Source: Mycteria americana | Lineage: Eukaryota > Chordata > Aves > Ciconiiformes > Ciconiidae | DNA: 64,000 nucleotides | Direction: 5' to 3' | Assembly: GCF_035582795.1 (NCBI RefSeq) | Contig: NW_027445651.1 | Location: forward strand, 124,001 to 188,000 | Shown here: positions 9,241 to 22,582 of the stretch, piece by piece | How the letters are laid out: each line of letters begins with the position of its first letter | Numbering within the stretch: the first letter of the stretch is position 1 | Translations under genes and position numbers: made by a program | Notes under the pieces: model-generated | Told to the model about the DNA's origin: nothing | The model's database searches: none | The model's input: only the letters and a program-made list of their open reading frames with translations

Positions 9241-10814
9241 CTCCCTCAGCCGAGGAAGAGAGGTGGGCTATTCCTCGCCCACTTCCCTTTGTGGCTTCCA
9301 ACTACAAGCCGGTGCTTCTGCAGCATTTCAGCTCTCCTTGCATTGACTTAGCCTTCCTTGCAGGTCTTGCGGGGCTCTGGTCTATCCCCAGTCAGGCTGC
9401 CAGCATTTCCTCCAGCACAGCTAGAAGAGGCGGAGTTTCTAAGTGCAGGTGTGGTCTGTTTCCTGACAGCTCACTCTCTGTCTCTCTAGGCATGCACGTA
9501 GAAACAGTACCTAGGAGGATTTGCGTTATCGGCAAAAGGGATGCGTAGGGTCTTGTTCCCCCTTTCACGCCCATTGCTCACAACACGTCCCCCATCCTTT
9601 GCCACGCGCCGTCTGCAGACTCCCCTCTCCCAAAAGCATCGCTCCCGGTTTTGCCGAAGGGTCAGGACTTCCCCCTTCCCCCTCCCGCGCTGGCAGTCCC
9701 ACCGACCCACTGCCCTGCTCCTCCCCAGCCTGACACCCCTGTCTCACCAGCCTCTGCCAGTCCCACCAAGGCTGCCGGGTAAACCTGGACCGTGTCACGC
9801 TGCCCACTCAACAAGGTGCCCAGGGAGCTCCCAGGAAGTGGGAGCTGAAGCTTGCCAGCTCCTGTGTCCTCCTCCCTCTGCCAGCTCAAAGCCGCCTCCG
9901 AACCTCAGCCCAAAGGGTGGAGCAAAACACTCTGAGGGCTGCCTGGGTTCTCACACCTCTGCCCCAGGGACCTTTTCTACTCACATCGCCTAGTGGTTAA
10001 AGCACTTGCTCGGCCAAACTAAGGGAATCAAGCTGCCACCTGTGCTGGGCCCCAGGCTCCCCAGGGCCAGGACCAGGTTTTCCAGTGCTGGGAGCTTCCA
10101 GCTGGTGCAGCCAGGCCACAGCTCGACCTTTCAAACTCCTCTCGGTCACAAGGGCCCCGAACATCCTCGCAGGCACTCCTAACCCGCATGTAAAACTGCT
10201 GCCTCTTGTAAAAGCCCAGGCCAGGCTGCCCAAGGGGAGCCGCGCACCTACGACAGGCAGGTAGGAACCTGCTGACGGTTCCCAGAACTGGAACTGCAGT
10301 GCTCAGGCAGAAGGAGACAAAGGAGGCGGCCAGGGACACAACCCTCACAGCCATCTCCAGCAGGGAAAAGGGCTCCCTGGTCGACTTCTCTGGCTACCCA
10401 GCGCACAGCCAGAGGCAGGGTAGCATCTGTGTCAGAGCACCATGCCCAGCAGTGCTGCTTCTCACAGCCCATGACGCCATTCCCATGACGCCAATCCCAA
10501 TCTCTACCTCGCCCTCTCCATCCAGCACTTCTCGGGACATGCAGCTCTACTTCCTTCTTCCCTGGGCTTTCTGCCCACACGGTAAGTCTCTCTTTCTTCC
10601 CTGGGAGAAGGCCACTGGGCTGAGGCCACCACCCATGACACCGGTGGTATTTCGTATGGAGGAGCGGAAGGCAGCACGCTGGGAAGGGTAGAAAGATTGT
10701 CAACGGGGTCCCACAGGGAACACCTGTCTGTACCGCATAATCCATCAGCCATGCATTTTAGTGGCGATCCCCTAACGGGATAGCTCCTCCTCTTCTTGAC
10801 TTCTCCGTGCCTTT

Positions 10815-11312
10815 TCATGCCATAACTACCCAGTTGCTGTCCCCACAAAGTGGAGGGGCTGCCATGGAAAACTCAGAGCAAATGCCAGCGATTTCGACCA
10901 GAGTCCTGTCTCTGTAGAGCAGCTGGCAAGCCTCTTCACAGATCTCTTCCCCTGCGAGCAGTCCTTTGTACTGGGATGGACTTTGCTCACCAGTTGGTCC
11001 CACTGACTGTAGCATGAGGTGCCCACAGAGCCCTACCACCGACAACCAAGTCCCAAGGAAGCACGAGCTGACTTGCACCACCGCGCACCTCCAGAGCAGC
11101 CATGCATTCACCACAGAAGCCACGTACTCTGTGATCAAGGCAATCACACATACTGCCCGCAAATTACGTTTTTCATCAGAGTAATTCCACATGTGGCTCT
11201 TACACATGGGCATTGCGTCAAGAAAAGCCAAGGGATCCCTGTGGATGAAGAACAACTCATGAAAGACACCCATCAAAAGAGCTCGATACCATGCCTTGCC
11301 TTGCTTTGCCAT
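10815..11312 (-). other. Unidentified membrane-like open frame, end of unit 2
   Basis: As at 5190-5687, but Ala replaces Glu after WLLWRC (allele shared with the ends of units 3 and 4). Confidence 0.25.
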
Positions 11313-11455
11313 GCCTTGCTTTCCCTTCCTTTGCTTTGCCTTGCCTTGCCTTGCCTTGCCTCGCCTACCCTTGCCTCGCCTTGCCTACCCTTGCCTTGCC
11401 TTGCCTTGCCTTGCCTTGCCTTGCTTTCCCTTGCCTTCCCTTGCCTTCCTTTCCC
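11291..11455 (+). repeat. (CCTTG)n tract, unit 3
   Basis: 165 bp, pattern as in unit 1. Confidence 0.95.
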
Positions 11456-11649
11456 GTTTCTCCTCTGCGTGTTTCCCATCCAGTGTGTGATCCTTCTCCA
11501 CTGTCGTTGCAACCCCTCCTTCTCCATCCCACCTCCCCTCCTCCAGAAAGAAACTTGCCCCAATTGGATGCTCCCAGTCCTTCCACCATCCTTGCACATC
11601 CTGGTGAATACCACTCTGTTTCCCGCTTTCTTACTCCTTCCCTCACCTT

Positions 11650-12425
11650 GTGTTTCTTGGGGCTCTAGATCAGCGGCTTGAAGAGAGGCAGCACCAGCAC
11701 TGTTGAAGACGGACACTCCTCTGTGCCGGGAGAGGCTGGTAGTGAGGCAGGTGAAGATCAGGGACCATGGCCTGAAGAACAGCATAACCACAGCTAAGTG
11801 GCAAGTGCCTTGCGTCTCTCTTCTCGTATCTGCTGCCAGGTGGAGAGCTGAATGGCCCCACGGGAGCCCAACAAGGCCGGGTTGCACAGCAGGGAGTTGG
11901 TACCACCTTTGGAGACAAGGAGCACACCAGTCCGGCAGCGCTCAGCGCAGGCCAGCATGGGCGGTACCTCACAGAAGAAGCAGTCAATGACATTGGGGCT
12001 GCGGCTGGGCAGCCATAGGGTGAGTGCCACTGGGGCCAACAAGGGGAGAGTGGCCCCAGCCCTCAGGCCTGCCATCGCAATGGCACAGACCTTCCCTCGC
12101 ATGACACGGGGGATCCCTGGGGCTGGCACGTGGCCACAGATCGGTCGTAGGCCATGACTGCGAGCAGGAAGAGCTGGGCCACACAGCTGCCAAAGAAGCT
12201 CGTCCTCTCCATAGATAGGAAGTGCAGTGGCATCCTGAGCATCGTGACCAACGAGCGGCCGATCACCGAGGCCCAGAATGCCAGAATCGTTGAGGTTGGA
12301 AGGCACCTCTGGTGATGGTCACGTCCAGCCCTCCTGCTCAAGCAGGGTCAGCGAGAGCAGGTTGATCAGGACACTGGCCCGTGTAGTCCTGAATGTTTCC
12401 AAGAATGGAGACTCCACAAGCTGCC
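11650..12425 (-). pseudogene. Olfactory receptor pseudogene, unit 3
   Basis: MAYDR motif at 12141-12155. Bears the CGCAATGG allele like units 2, 5 and 10. Damage identical to unit 1. Confidence 0.85.
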
Positions 12426-13247
12426 TGGGCAATATCTCCTGGGCTTGGCCACCCTCCGAGTAGAAGCGTTTCTCCTCGTGCCTGTGTGGAATTTCCTTCC
12501 ACGCTTCTCCAGTACGCACACAAGGGCAAGTAAGCAAGCACCCCTGCCGACACGTGAGCAACTGTGGACTCGCCCGAGGACGCACGAGGAAGCCCCTTGG
12601 CAGGGCAGGGCTGGAGCACGCTGGGGCAGGACAAGGCTCCAGACACACTGACGGCGCTGGTGTTGGTAGGGGACCCCCGGAGAGAGCCCGGAGAGAGCCC
12701 AGAGAGCAGAGGAGGCCCAACAGGCGCACAAAGGCCTCCCCAGAGCGGCATTAGGAGGAAGACAGTCAAAAGCAGCAGCGCTGACCACCTGCCTGCCAGT
12801 GACCATCAGAGAGAGCTTGGAGGGTGGGAGGAAGGGGATGCGGCACATTGTCCCGCTCGGGAACCCTTTGGCATGCGGGCGACGATTGCAGGGCTGGGAG
12901 CAGCAGGGCCCTTCCTGCCAGTGGGGCTGCCAACAAGCCCACACGAGTGCCCCAGGCCAATGTCCCCAGCCTGCACGCGACCCCTCCGGCACTTGGGACT
13001 CATCTTCTGCTGGCACTCATGTGCTCCTGTCCCAGGAATCCTTAGGTCTCCCACCCCAGCAATGAAAAGGAACCTTCAAGGGGGAGCGAGCGGGCACGAC
13101 CAAACAAGGAAATGAAAAGGCAGCCGTGCAGGAAGCCAAAACACAGCCCGTATCATTAGCTGGGATGTTTTGCATTTCAGATGAGCTTCTCAGAAAATTA
13201 CTACTTCCACAGAGGCTTCCTCTGGACCTGGGGCAGTGCAGGACCAG

Positions 13248-13254
13248 TATAAAA
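13248..13254 (+). promoter_or_regulatory. TATA box, keratin copy 3
   Basis: TATAAAA, 397 bp before the ATG. Confidence 0.88.
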
Positions 13255-13644
13255 GCCATCCCAGCTCTTCACTCTCTCATCCGCTTCGCTCCCCTTCTTC
13301 TCCTTCGGAAGCAAGTGAGTTGGAAGCTCTGTCCTATACTGGGGCTTGGGGCTGCCACTCCTGGGAGGGGAAGCGGGGAGAAGGTCTGGTGTGGAGAGGG
13401 GCTGGGTCTGAGGGGCTGAGGGGACTCTTGGGCTCTTGTCTGGGAAAGAGCTTTCCCGGGCCTGGCTCTCTTTGCATGGTGCCCAGGGGGACAGGCAAAG
13501 AGGTGTGTGCGCCTCCCTGCACAGCCTCCATCTCCCCGCCCAGCACATGCCTTGGCTCCCTCGTGGTGGGCGGACAGGCTGCTCCTCACGCACCCCCGTG
13601 CTCCTCCCTGCCCTCTCTCCCAGGTGCACCTCCAGCCCCAAGAC

Positions 13645-13950
13645 ATGTCCTGCTACAACCAGTGCCTGCCCTGCCAGCCCTGCGGCCCGACCCCGCTGGC
13701 CAACAGCTGCACCGAGCCCTGTGTCAGGCAGTGCCAGAACTCCACCGTCATCATCGAGCCCTCCCCCGTGGTGGTGACCCTGCCCGGACCCATCCTCAGC
13801 TCCTTCCCGCAGAACACCGTTGTGGGATCCTCCACCTCCGCTGCCGTTGGCAGCATCCTCAGCTCTCAGGGAGTGCCCATCAACTCCGGGTGCTGTGACC
13901 TCTCTGGCATTTCCAGCCGCTACTGCGGCAGAACATGCCTCCCCTGCTAA
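13645..13950 (+). CDS. Feather-type beta-keratin, copy 3
   Basis: Protein identical to copy 1; CDS identical to copy 2 as far as I can see. Exon 1 about 13278-13314, intron 13315-13623. Confidence 0.95.
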   Translation: MSCYNQCLPCQPCGPTPLANSCTEPCVRQCQNSTVIIEPSPVVVTLPGPILSSFPQNTVVGSSTSAAVGSILSSQGVPINSGCCDLSGISSRYCGRTCLPC

Positions 13951-14379
13951 AGCTGCCACAGGCGGCCCCGCAGAAGGACCCCCAGGAACCCAGAAGATGG
14001 TAGTGGACTGAGCACAGAGATCTTGGCCATCGCTTGCAGGGGGGCTGAGCATCCACCGCTCCACCTGCAAAGGCAGGCAGGCAGAGGCGTGCCTGGGCCC
14101 TCTGAAAACATGGCCCTTGTCTAACGCGCCTGTTTCTCACTCTCTTTCCTCTCTCTCTTTTCTCTGTTGTCTTCTGCTGCCCTGGGCTGTGAGCACCTGC
14201 TAAGCCCCAGGCGAGGAAGGACCTGCTGCCCCTCTCCCTCTCAGGGGCGGGCAGGCAGGCAGGCAGGCAGACGCCAGGTGCGAACTCCACCCTGGCCAAG
14301 GGGCAAAGACTCCTAGCTACCCCTGCTGCTCCCTGCCCCGTGGGCCCCACTCAGAGGACCTCCTTCCCTCTTTCAACTC

Positions 14380-14385
14380 ATTAAA
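14380..14385 (+). terminator. Polyadenylation signal, keratin copy 3
   Basis: ATTAAA, same position in the unit. Confidence 0.75.
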
Positions 14386-14770
14386 GTTCTGCTGCATCCC
14401 AGCCTGGGCCTCTGCGTGGTCCTTCTCTCTCCGCACGCTCTCCCTGGCTTCCAGAGAGAAAGGTGTCGCTCTGGGGAGATCTTGCGGGCATAAAGAAGAG
14501 CCAGCGGTGTTCCCGGAGGCCTGCCTTGCTGCATCCCCGCACACAAATGCCCTCCTCAGCCTTTGAGCACGCCCTGCAGATGATGGGGAGCCCAACCACT
14601 GTCTGAGTGAGGAGTCCATCTCCCCGGCCGCACTGGCCGGTGGTGGTGGCACTGGGAGCTGGTTCTGCCTCCAGCAGCACCTGTGAGCCCTCCCTGGCTG
14701 GCGGCTCTTGCTTCAGGAGGGCCCCTCTCCCTGTGGCAGGTGTGGTGGTGGTGGTGGTGGTCCTGGCTGT

Positions 14771-14865
14771 GAGACAGGTTGCTCCTCACATGCCCCTGTG
14801 CTCCTCCCTGCCATCTCTCCCCGGTGCACCTCTGGCCACAAGACGTCTCCAGCTACAACCTCTCT
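14771..14865 (+). pseudogene. Keratin gene relic, unit 3
   Basis: Same relic as in unit 1, no unit-specific change seen. Confidence 0.73.
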
Positions 14866-16439
14866 CTCCCTCAGCCGAGGAAGAGAGGTGGGCTATTCCT
14901 CGCCCACTTCCCTTTGTGGCTTCCAACTACAAGCCGGTGCTTCTGCAGCATTTCAGCTCTCCTTGCGTTGACTTAGCCTTCCTTGCAGGTCTTGCGGGGC
15001 TCTGGTCTATCCCCAGTCAGGCTGCCAGCATTTCCTCCAGCACAGCTAGAAGAGGCGGAGTTTCTAAGTGCAGGTGTGGTCTGTTTCCTGACAGCTCACT
15101 CTCTGTCTCTCTAGGCATGCACGTAGAAACAGTACCTAGGAGGATTTGCGTTATCGGCAAAAGGGATGCGTAGGGTCTTGTTCCCCCTTTCACGCCCATT
15201 GCTCACAACACGTCCCCCATCCTTTGCCACGCGCCGTCTGCAGACTCCCCTCTCCCAAAAGCATCGCTCCCGGTTTTGCCGAAGGGTCAGGACTTCCCCC
15301 TTCCCCCTCCCGCGCTGGCAGTCCCACCGACCCACTGCCCTGCTCCTCCCCAGCCTGACACCCCTGTCTCACCAGCCTCTGCCAGTCCCACCAAGGCTGC
15401 CGGGTAAACCTGGACCGTGTCACGCTGCCCACTCAACAAGGTGCCCAGGGAGCTCCCAGGAAGTGGGAGCTGAAGCTTGCCAGCTCCTGTGTCCTCCTCC
15501 CTCTGCCAGCTCAAAGCCGCCTCCGAACCTCAGCCCAAAGGGTGGAGCAAAACACTCTGAGGGCTGCCTGGGTTCTCACACCTCTGCCCCAGGGACCTTT
15601 TCTACTCACATCGCCTAGTGGTTAAAGCACTTGCTCGGCCAAACTAAGGGAATCAAGCTGCCACCTGTGCTGGGCCCCAGGCTCCCCAGGGCCAGGACCA
15701 GGTTTTCCAGTGCTGGGAGCTTCCAGCTGGTGCAGCCAGGCCACAGCTCGACCTTTCAAACTCCTCTCGGTCACAAGGGCCCCGAACATCCTCGCAGGCA
15801 CTCCTAACCCGCATGTAAAACTGCTGCCTCTTGTAAAAGCCCAGGCCAGGCTGCCCAAGGGGAGCCGCGCACCTACGACAGGCAGGTAGGAACCTGCTGA
15901 CGGTTCCCAGAACTGGAACTGCAGTGCTCAGGCAGAAGGAGACAAAGGAGGCGGCCAGGGACACAACCCTCACAGCCATCTCCAGCAGGGAAAAGGGCTC
16001 CCTGGTCGACTTCTCTGGCTACCCAGCGCACAGCCAGAGGCAGGGTAGCATCTGTGTCAGAGCACCATGCCCAGCAGTGCTGCTTCTCACAGCCCATGAC
16101 GCCATTCCCATGACGCCAATCCCAATCTCTACCTCGCCCTCTCCATCCAGCACTTCTCGGGACATGCAGCTCTACTTCCTTCTTCCCTGGGCTTTCTGCC
16201 CACACGGTAAGTCTCTCTTTCTTCCCTGGGAGAAGGCCACTGGGCTGAGGCCACCACCCATGACACCGGTGGTATTTCGTATGGAGGAGCGGAAGGCAGC
16301 ACGCTGGGAAGGGTAGAAAGATTGTCAACGGGGTCCCACAGGGAACACCTGTCTGTACCGCATAATCCATCAGCCATGCATTTTAGTGGCGATCCCCTAA
16401 CGGGATAGCTCCTCCTCTTCTTGACTTCTCCGTGCCTTT

Positions 16440-16937
16440 TCATGCCATAACTACCCAGTTGCTGTCCCCACAAAGTGGAGGGGCTGCCATGGAAAACTCA
16501 GAGCAAATGCCAGCGATTTCGACCAGAGTCCTGTCTCTGTAGAGCAGCTGGCAAGCCTCTTCACAGATCTCTTCCCCTGCGAGCAGTCCTTTGTACTGGG
16601 ATGGACTTTGCTCACCAGTTGGTCCCACTGATTGTAGCATGAGGTGCCCACAGAGCCCTACCACCGACAACCAAGTCCCAAGGAAGCACGAGCTGACTTG
16701 CACCACCGCGCACCTCCAGAGCAGCCATGCATTCACCACAGAAGCCACGTACTCTGTGATCAAGGCAATCACACATACTGCCCGCAAATTACGTTTTTCA
16801 TCAGAGTAATTCCACATGTGGCTCTTACACATGGGCATTGCGTCAAGAAAAGCCAAGGGATCCCTGTGGATGAAGAACAACTCATGAAAGACACCCATCA
16901 AAAGAGCTCGATACCATGCCTTGCCTTGCTTTGCCAT
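16440..16937 (-). other. Unidentified membrane-like open frame, end of unit 3
   Basis: Ala allele after WLLWRC. Confidence 0.25.
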
Positions 16938-17100
16938 GCCTTGCTTTCCCTTCCTTTGCTTTGCTTTGCCTTGCCTTGCCTTGCCTTGCCTCGCCTACCC
17001 TTGCCTCGCCTTGCCTACCCTTGCCTCGCCTTGCCTACCCTTGCCTTGCCTTTCCTTGCCTTGCCTTGCTTTCCCTTGCCTTCCCTTGCCTTCCTTTCCC
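16916..17100 (+). repeat. (CCTTG)n tract, unit 4 (expanded by 20 bp)
   Basis: 185 bp. The CTCGC...CTACCC block occurs one more time than in unit 1, and one CCTTG has become CTTTC; longest tract in the window. Confidence 0.95.
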
Positions 17101-17294
17101 GTTTCTCCTCTGCGTGTTTCCCATCCAGTGTGTGATCCTTCTCCACTGTCGTTGCAACCCCTCCTTCTCCATCCCACCTTCCCTCCTCCAGAAAGAAACT
17201 TGCCCCAATTGGATGCTCCCAGTCCTTCCACCATCCTTGCACATCCTGGTGAATACCACTCTGTTTCCCGCTTTCTTACTCCTTCCCTCACCTT

Positions 17295-18070
17295 GTGTTT
17301 CTTGGGGCTCTAGATCAGCAGCTTGAAGAGAGGCAGCACCAGCACTGTTGAAGACGGACACTCCTCTGTGCCGGGAGAGGCTGGTAGTGAGGCAGGTGAA
17401 GATCAGGGACCATGGCCTGAAGAACAGCATAACCACAGCTAAGTGGCAAGTGCCTTGCGTCTCTCTTCTCGTATCTGCTGCCAGGTGGAGAGCTGAATGG
17501 CCCCACGGGAGCCCAACAAGGCCGGGTTGCACAGCAGGGAGTTGGTACCACCTTTGGAGACAAGGAGCACACCAGTCCGGCAGCGCTCAGCGCAGGCCAG
17601 CATGGGCGGTACCTCACAGAAGAAGCAGTCAATGACATTGGGGCTGCGGCTGGGCAGCCATAGGGTGAGTGCCACTGGGGCCAACAAGGGGAGAGTGGCC
17701 CCAGCCCTCAGGCCTGCCATCGCAAAGGCACAGACCTTCCCTCGCATGACACGGGGGATCCCTGGGGCTGGCACGTGGCCACAGATCGGTCGTAGGCCAT
17801 GACTGCGAGCAGGAAGAGCTGGGCCACACAGCTGCCAAAGAAGCTCGTCCTCTCCATAGATAGGAAGTGCAGTGGCATCCTGAGCATCGTGACCAACGAG
17901 CGGCCGATCACCGAGGCCCAGAATGCCAGAATCGTTGAGGTTGGAAGGCACCTCTGGTGATGGTCACGTCCAGCCCTCCTGCTCAAGCAGGGTCAGCGAG
18001 AGCAGGTTGATCAGGACACTGGCCCGTGTAGTCCTGAATGTTTCCAAGAATGGAGACTCCACAAGCTGCC
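17295..18070 (-). pseudogene. Olfactory receptor pseudogene, unit 4
   Basis: MAYDR motif at 17786-17800. CGCAAAGG allele like unit 1; private AGCAGCTTG beside the TM7 remnant near 17320. Confidence 0.85.
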
Positions 18071-18892
18071 TGGGCAATATCTCCTGGGCTTGGCCACCCT
18101 CCGAGTAGAAGCGTTTCTCCTCGTGCCTGTGTGGAATTTCCTTCCACGCTTCTCCAGTACGCACACAAGGGCAAGTAAGCAAGCACCCCTGCCGACACGT
18201 GAGCAACTGTGGACTCGCCCGAGGACGCACGAGGAAGCCCCTTGGCAGGGCAGGGCTGGAGCACGCTGGGGCAGGACAAGGCTCCAGACACGCTGACGGC
18301 GCTGGTGTTGGTAGGGGACCCCCGGAGAGAGCCCGGAGAGAGCCCAGAGAGCAGAGGAGGCCCAACAGGCGCACAAAGGCCTCCCCAGAGCGGCATTAGG
18401 AGGAAGACAGTCAAAAGCAGCAGCGCTGACCACCTGCCTGCCAGTGACCATCAGAGAGAGCTTGGAGGGTGGGAGGAAGGGGACGCGGCACATTGTCCCG
18501 CTCGGGAACCCTTTGGCATGCGGGCGACGATTGCAGGGCTGGGAGCAGCAGGGCCCTTCCTGCCAGTGGGGCTGCCAACAAGCCCACACGAGTGCCCCAG
18601 GCCAATGTCCCCAGCCTGCACGCGACCCCTCCGGCACTTGGGACTCATCTTCTGCTGGCACTCATGTGCTCCTGTCCCAGGAATCCTTAGGTCTCCCACC
18701 CCAGCAATGAAAAGGAACCTTCAAGGGGGAGCGAGCGGGCACGACCAAACAAGGAAATGAAAAGGCAGCCGTGCAGGAAGCCAAAACACAGCCCGTATCA
18801 TTAGCTGGGATGTTTTGCATTTCAGATGAGCTTCTCAGAAAATTACTACTTCCACAGAGGCTTCCTCTGGACCTGGGGCAGTGCAGGACCAG

Positions 18893-18899
18893 TATAAAA
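18893..18899 (+). promoter_or_regulatory. TATA box, keratin copy 4
   Basis: TATAAAA, 397 bp before the ATG. Confidence 0.88.
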
Positions 18900-19289
18900 G
18901 CCATCCCAGCTCTTCACTCTCTCATCCGCTTCGCTCCCCTTCTTCTCCTTCGGAAGCAAGTGAGTTGGAAGCTCTGTCCTATACTGGGGCTTGGGGCTGC
19001 CACTCCTGGGAGGGGAAGCGGGGAGAAGGTCTGGTGTGGAGAGGGGCTGGGTCTGAGGGGCTGAGGGGACTCTTGGGCTCTTGTCTGGGAAAGAGCTTTC
19101 CCGGGCCTGGCTCTCTTTGCATGGTGCCCAGGGGGACAGGCAAAGAGGTGTGTGCGCCTCCCTGCACAGCCTCCATCTCCCTGCCCAGCACATGCCTTGG
19201 CTCCCTCGTGGTGGGCGGACAGGCTGCTCCTCACGCACCCCCGTGCTCCTCCCTGCCCTCTCTCCCAGGTGCACCTCCAGCCCCAAGAC

Positions 19290-19595
19290 ATGTCCTGCTA
19301 CAACCAGTGCCTGCCCTGCCAGCCCTGCGGCCCGACCCCGCTGGCCAACAGCTGCACCGAGCCCTGTGTCAGGCAGTGCCAGAACTCCACCGTCATCATC
19401 GAGCCCTCCCCCGTGGTGGTGACCCTGCCCGGACCCATCCTCAGCTCCTTCCCGCAGAACACCGTTGTGGGATCCTCCACCTCCGCTGCCGTTGGCAGCA
19501 TCCTCAGCTCTCAGGGAGTGCCCATCAACTCCGGGTGCTGTGACCTCTCTGGCATTTCCAGCCGCTACTGCGGCAGAACATGCCTCCCCTGCTAA
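19290..19595 (+). CDS. Feather-type beta-keratin, copy 4
   Basis: Protein identical to copy 1, Pro55 CCG. Exon 1 about 18923-18959, intron 18960-19268, with the copy-1 intron base (CCCTGCCC). Confidence 0.95.
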   Translation: MSCYNQCLPCQPCGPTPLANSCTEPCVRQCQNSTVIIEPSPVVVTLPGPILSSFPQNTVVGSSTSAAVGSILSSQGVPINSGCCDLSGISSRYCGRTCLPC

Positions 19596-20024
19596 AGCTG
19601 CCACAGGCGGCCCCGCAGAAGGACCCCCAGGAACCCAGAAGATGGTAGTGGACTGAGCACAGAGATCTTGGCCATCGCTTGCAGGGGGGCTGAGCATCCA
19701 CCGCTCCACCTGCAAAGGCAGGCAGGCAGAGGCGTGCCTGGGCCCTCTGAAAACATGGCCCTTGTCTAACGCGCCTGTTTCTCACTCTCTTTCCTCTCTC
19801 TCTTTTCTCTGTTGTCTTCTGCTGCCCTGGGCTGTGAGCACCTGCTAAGCCCCAGGCGAGGAAGGACCTGCTGCCCCTCTCCCTCTCAGGGGCGGGCAGG
19901 CAGGCAGGCAGGCAGACGCCAGGTGCGAACTCCACCCTGGCCAAGGGGCAAAGACTCCTAGCTACCCCTGCTGCTCCCTGCCCCGTGGGCCCCACTCAGA
20001 GGACCTCCTTCCCTCTTTCAACTC

Positions 20025-20030
20025 ATTAAA
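20025..20030 (+). terminator. Polyadenylation signal, keratin copy 4
   Basis: ATTAAA, same position in the unit. Confidence 0.75.
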
Positions 20031-20415
20031 GTTCTGCTGCATCCCAGCCTGGGCCTCTGCGTGGTCCTTCTCTCTCCGCACGCTCTCCCTGGCTTCCAGA
20101 GAGAAAGGTGTCGCTCTGGGGAGATCTTGCGGGCATAAAGAAGAGCCAGCGGTGTTCCCGGAGGCCTGCCTTGCTGCATCCCCGCACACAAATGCCCTCC
20201 TCAGCCTTTGAGCACGCCCTGCAGATGATGGGGAGCCCAACCACTGTCTGAGTGAGGAGTCCATCTCCCCGGCCGCACTGGCCGGTGGTGGTGGCACTGG
20301 GAGCTGGTTCTGCCTCCAGCAGCACCTGTGAGCCCTCCCTGGCTGGCGGCTCTTGCTTCAGGAGGGCCCCTCTCCCTGTGGCAGGTGTGGTGGTGGTGGT
20401 GGTGGTCCTGGCTGT

Positions 20416-20510
20416 GAGACAGGTTGCTCCTCACATGCCCCTGTGCTCCTCCCTGCCATCTCTCCCCGGTGCACCTCTGGCCACAAGACGTCTCCAGCTA
20501 CAACCTCTCT
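20416..20510 (+). pseudogene. Keratin gene relic, unit 4
   Basis: Same relic as in unit 1. Confidence 0.73.
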
Positions 20511-22084
20511 CTCCCTCAGCCGAGGAAGAGAGGTGGGCTATTCCTCGCCCACTTCCCTTTGTGGCTTCCAACTACAAGCCGGTGCTTCTGCAGCATTTCA
20601 GCTCTCCTTGCGTTGACTTAGCCTTCCTTGCAGGTCTTGCGGGGCTCTGGTCTATCCCCAGTCAGGCTGCCAGCATTTCCTCCAGCACAGCTAGAAGAGG
20701 CGGAGTTTCTAAGTGCAGGTGTGGTCTGTTTCCTGACAGCTCACTCTCTGTCTCTCTAGGCATGCACGTAGAAACAGTACCTAGGAGGATTTGCGTTATC
20801 GGCAAAAGGGATGCGTAGGGTCTTGTTCCCCCTTTCACGCCCATTGCTCACAACACGTCCCCCATCCTTTGCCACGCGCCGTCTGCAGACTCCCCTCTCC
20901 CAAAAGCATCGCTCCCGGTTTTGCCGAAGGGTCAGGACTTCCCCCTTCCCCCTCCCGCGCTGGCAGTCCCACCGACCCACTGCCCTGCTCCTCCCCAGCC
21001 TGACACCCCTGTCTCACCAGCCTCTGCCAGTCCCACCAAGGCTGCCGGGTAAACCTGGACCGTGTCACGCTGCCCACTCAACAAGGTGCCCAGGGAGCTC
21101 CCAGGAAGTGGGAGCTGAAGCTTGCCAGCTCCTGTGTCCTCCTCCCTCTGCCAGCTCAAAGCCGCCTCCGAACCTCAGCCCAAAGGGTGGAGCAAAACAC
21201 TCTGAGGGCTGCCTGGGTTCTCACACCTCTGCCCCAGGGACCTTTTCTACTCACATCGCCTAGTGGTTAAAGCACTTGCTCGGCCAAACTAAGGGAATCA
21301 AGCTGCCACCTGTGCTGGGCCCCAGGCTCCCCAGGGCCAGGACCAGGTTTTCCAGTGCTGGGAGCTTCCAGCTGGTGCAGCCAGGCCACAGCTCGACCTT
21401 TCAAACTCCTCTCGGTCACAAGGGCCCCGAACATCCTCGCAGGCACTCCTAACCCGCATGTAAAACTGCTGCCTCTTGTAAAAGCCCAGGCCAGGCTGCC
21501 CAAGGGGAGCCGCGCACCTACGACAGGCAGGTAGGAACCTGCTGACGGTTCCCAGAACTGGAACTGCAGTGCTCAGGCAGAAGGAGACAAAGGAGGCGGC
21601 CAGGGACACAACCCTCACAGCCATCTCCAGCAGGGAAAAGGGCTCCCTGGTCGACTTCTCTGGCTACCCAGCGCACAGCCAGAGGCAGGGTAGCATCTGT
21701 GTCAGAGCACCATGCCCAGCAGTGCTGCTTCTCACAGCCCATGACGCCATTCCCATGACGCCAATCCCAATCTCTACCTCGCCCTCTCCATCCAGCACTT
21801 CTCGGGACATGCAGCTCTACTTCCTTCTTCCCTGGGCTTTCTGCCCACACGGTAAGTCTCTCTTTCTTCCCTGGGAGAAGGCCACTGGGCTGAGGCCACC
21901 ACCCATGACACCGGTGGTATTTCGTATGGAGGAGCGGAAGGCAGCATGCTGGGAAGGGTAGAAAGATTGTCAACGGGGTCCCACAGGGAACACCTGTCTG
22001 TACCGCATAATCCATCAGCCATGCATTTTAGTGGCGATCCCCTAACGGGATAGCTCCTCCTCTTCTTGACTTCTCCGTGCCTTT

Positions 22085-22582
22085 TCATGCCATAACTACC
22101 CAGTTGCTGTCCCCACAAAGTGGAGGGGCTGCCATGGAAAACTCAGAGCAAATGCCAGCGATTTCGACCAGAGTCCTGTCTCTGTAGAGCAGCTGGCAAG
22201 CCTCTTCACAGATCTCTTCCTCTGCGAGCAGTCCTTTGTACTGGGATGGACTTTGCTCACCAGTTGGTCCCACTGACTGTAGCATGAGGTGCCCACAGAG
22301 CCCTACCACCGACAACCAAGTCCCAAGGAAGCACGAGCTGACTTGCACCACCGCGCACCTCCAGAGCAGCCATGCATTCACCACAGAAGCCACGTACTCT
22401 GTGATCAAGGCAATCACACATACTGCCCGCAAATTACGTTTTTCATCAGAGTAATTCCACATGTGGCTCTTACACATGGGCATTGCGTCAAGAAAAGCCA
22501 AGGGATCCCTGTGGATGAAGAACAACTCATGAAAGACACCCATCAAAAGAGCTCGATACCATGCCTTGCCTTGCTTTGCCAT
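22085..22582 (-). other. Unidentified membrane-like open frame, end of unit 4
   Basis: Ala allele after WLLWRC, plus a private Gly-to-Glu change (GLLAEEE for GLLAGEE). Confidence 0.25.

Larger units (their letters stand above)
5621..11245 (+). repeat. Array unit 2
   Basis: 5625 bp. In the OR pseudogene it shares one base (GCTGGG for GCCGGG, about 6252) with units 6-9 and another (CGCAATGG, about 6454) with units 3, 5 and 10, so its variants do not follow one lineage. Confidence 0.95.
11246..16870 (+). repeat. Array unit 3
   Basis: 5625 bp. A private change removes one CpG near 12647 (ACACTG for ACGCTG), and another lies near 12839. It shares ATTGTAGC (about 16631) with units 5-8. Confidence 0.95.
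16871..22515 (+). repeat. Array unit 4
   Basis: 5645 bp, the longest unit. The extra 20 bp lie entirely in the CCTTG tract, where a block containing CTACCC interruptions is present once more. It has a private A in the OR pseudogene near 17320 and one in the minus-strand reading frame near 22221. Confidence 0.95.
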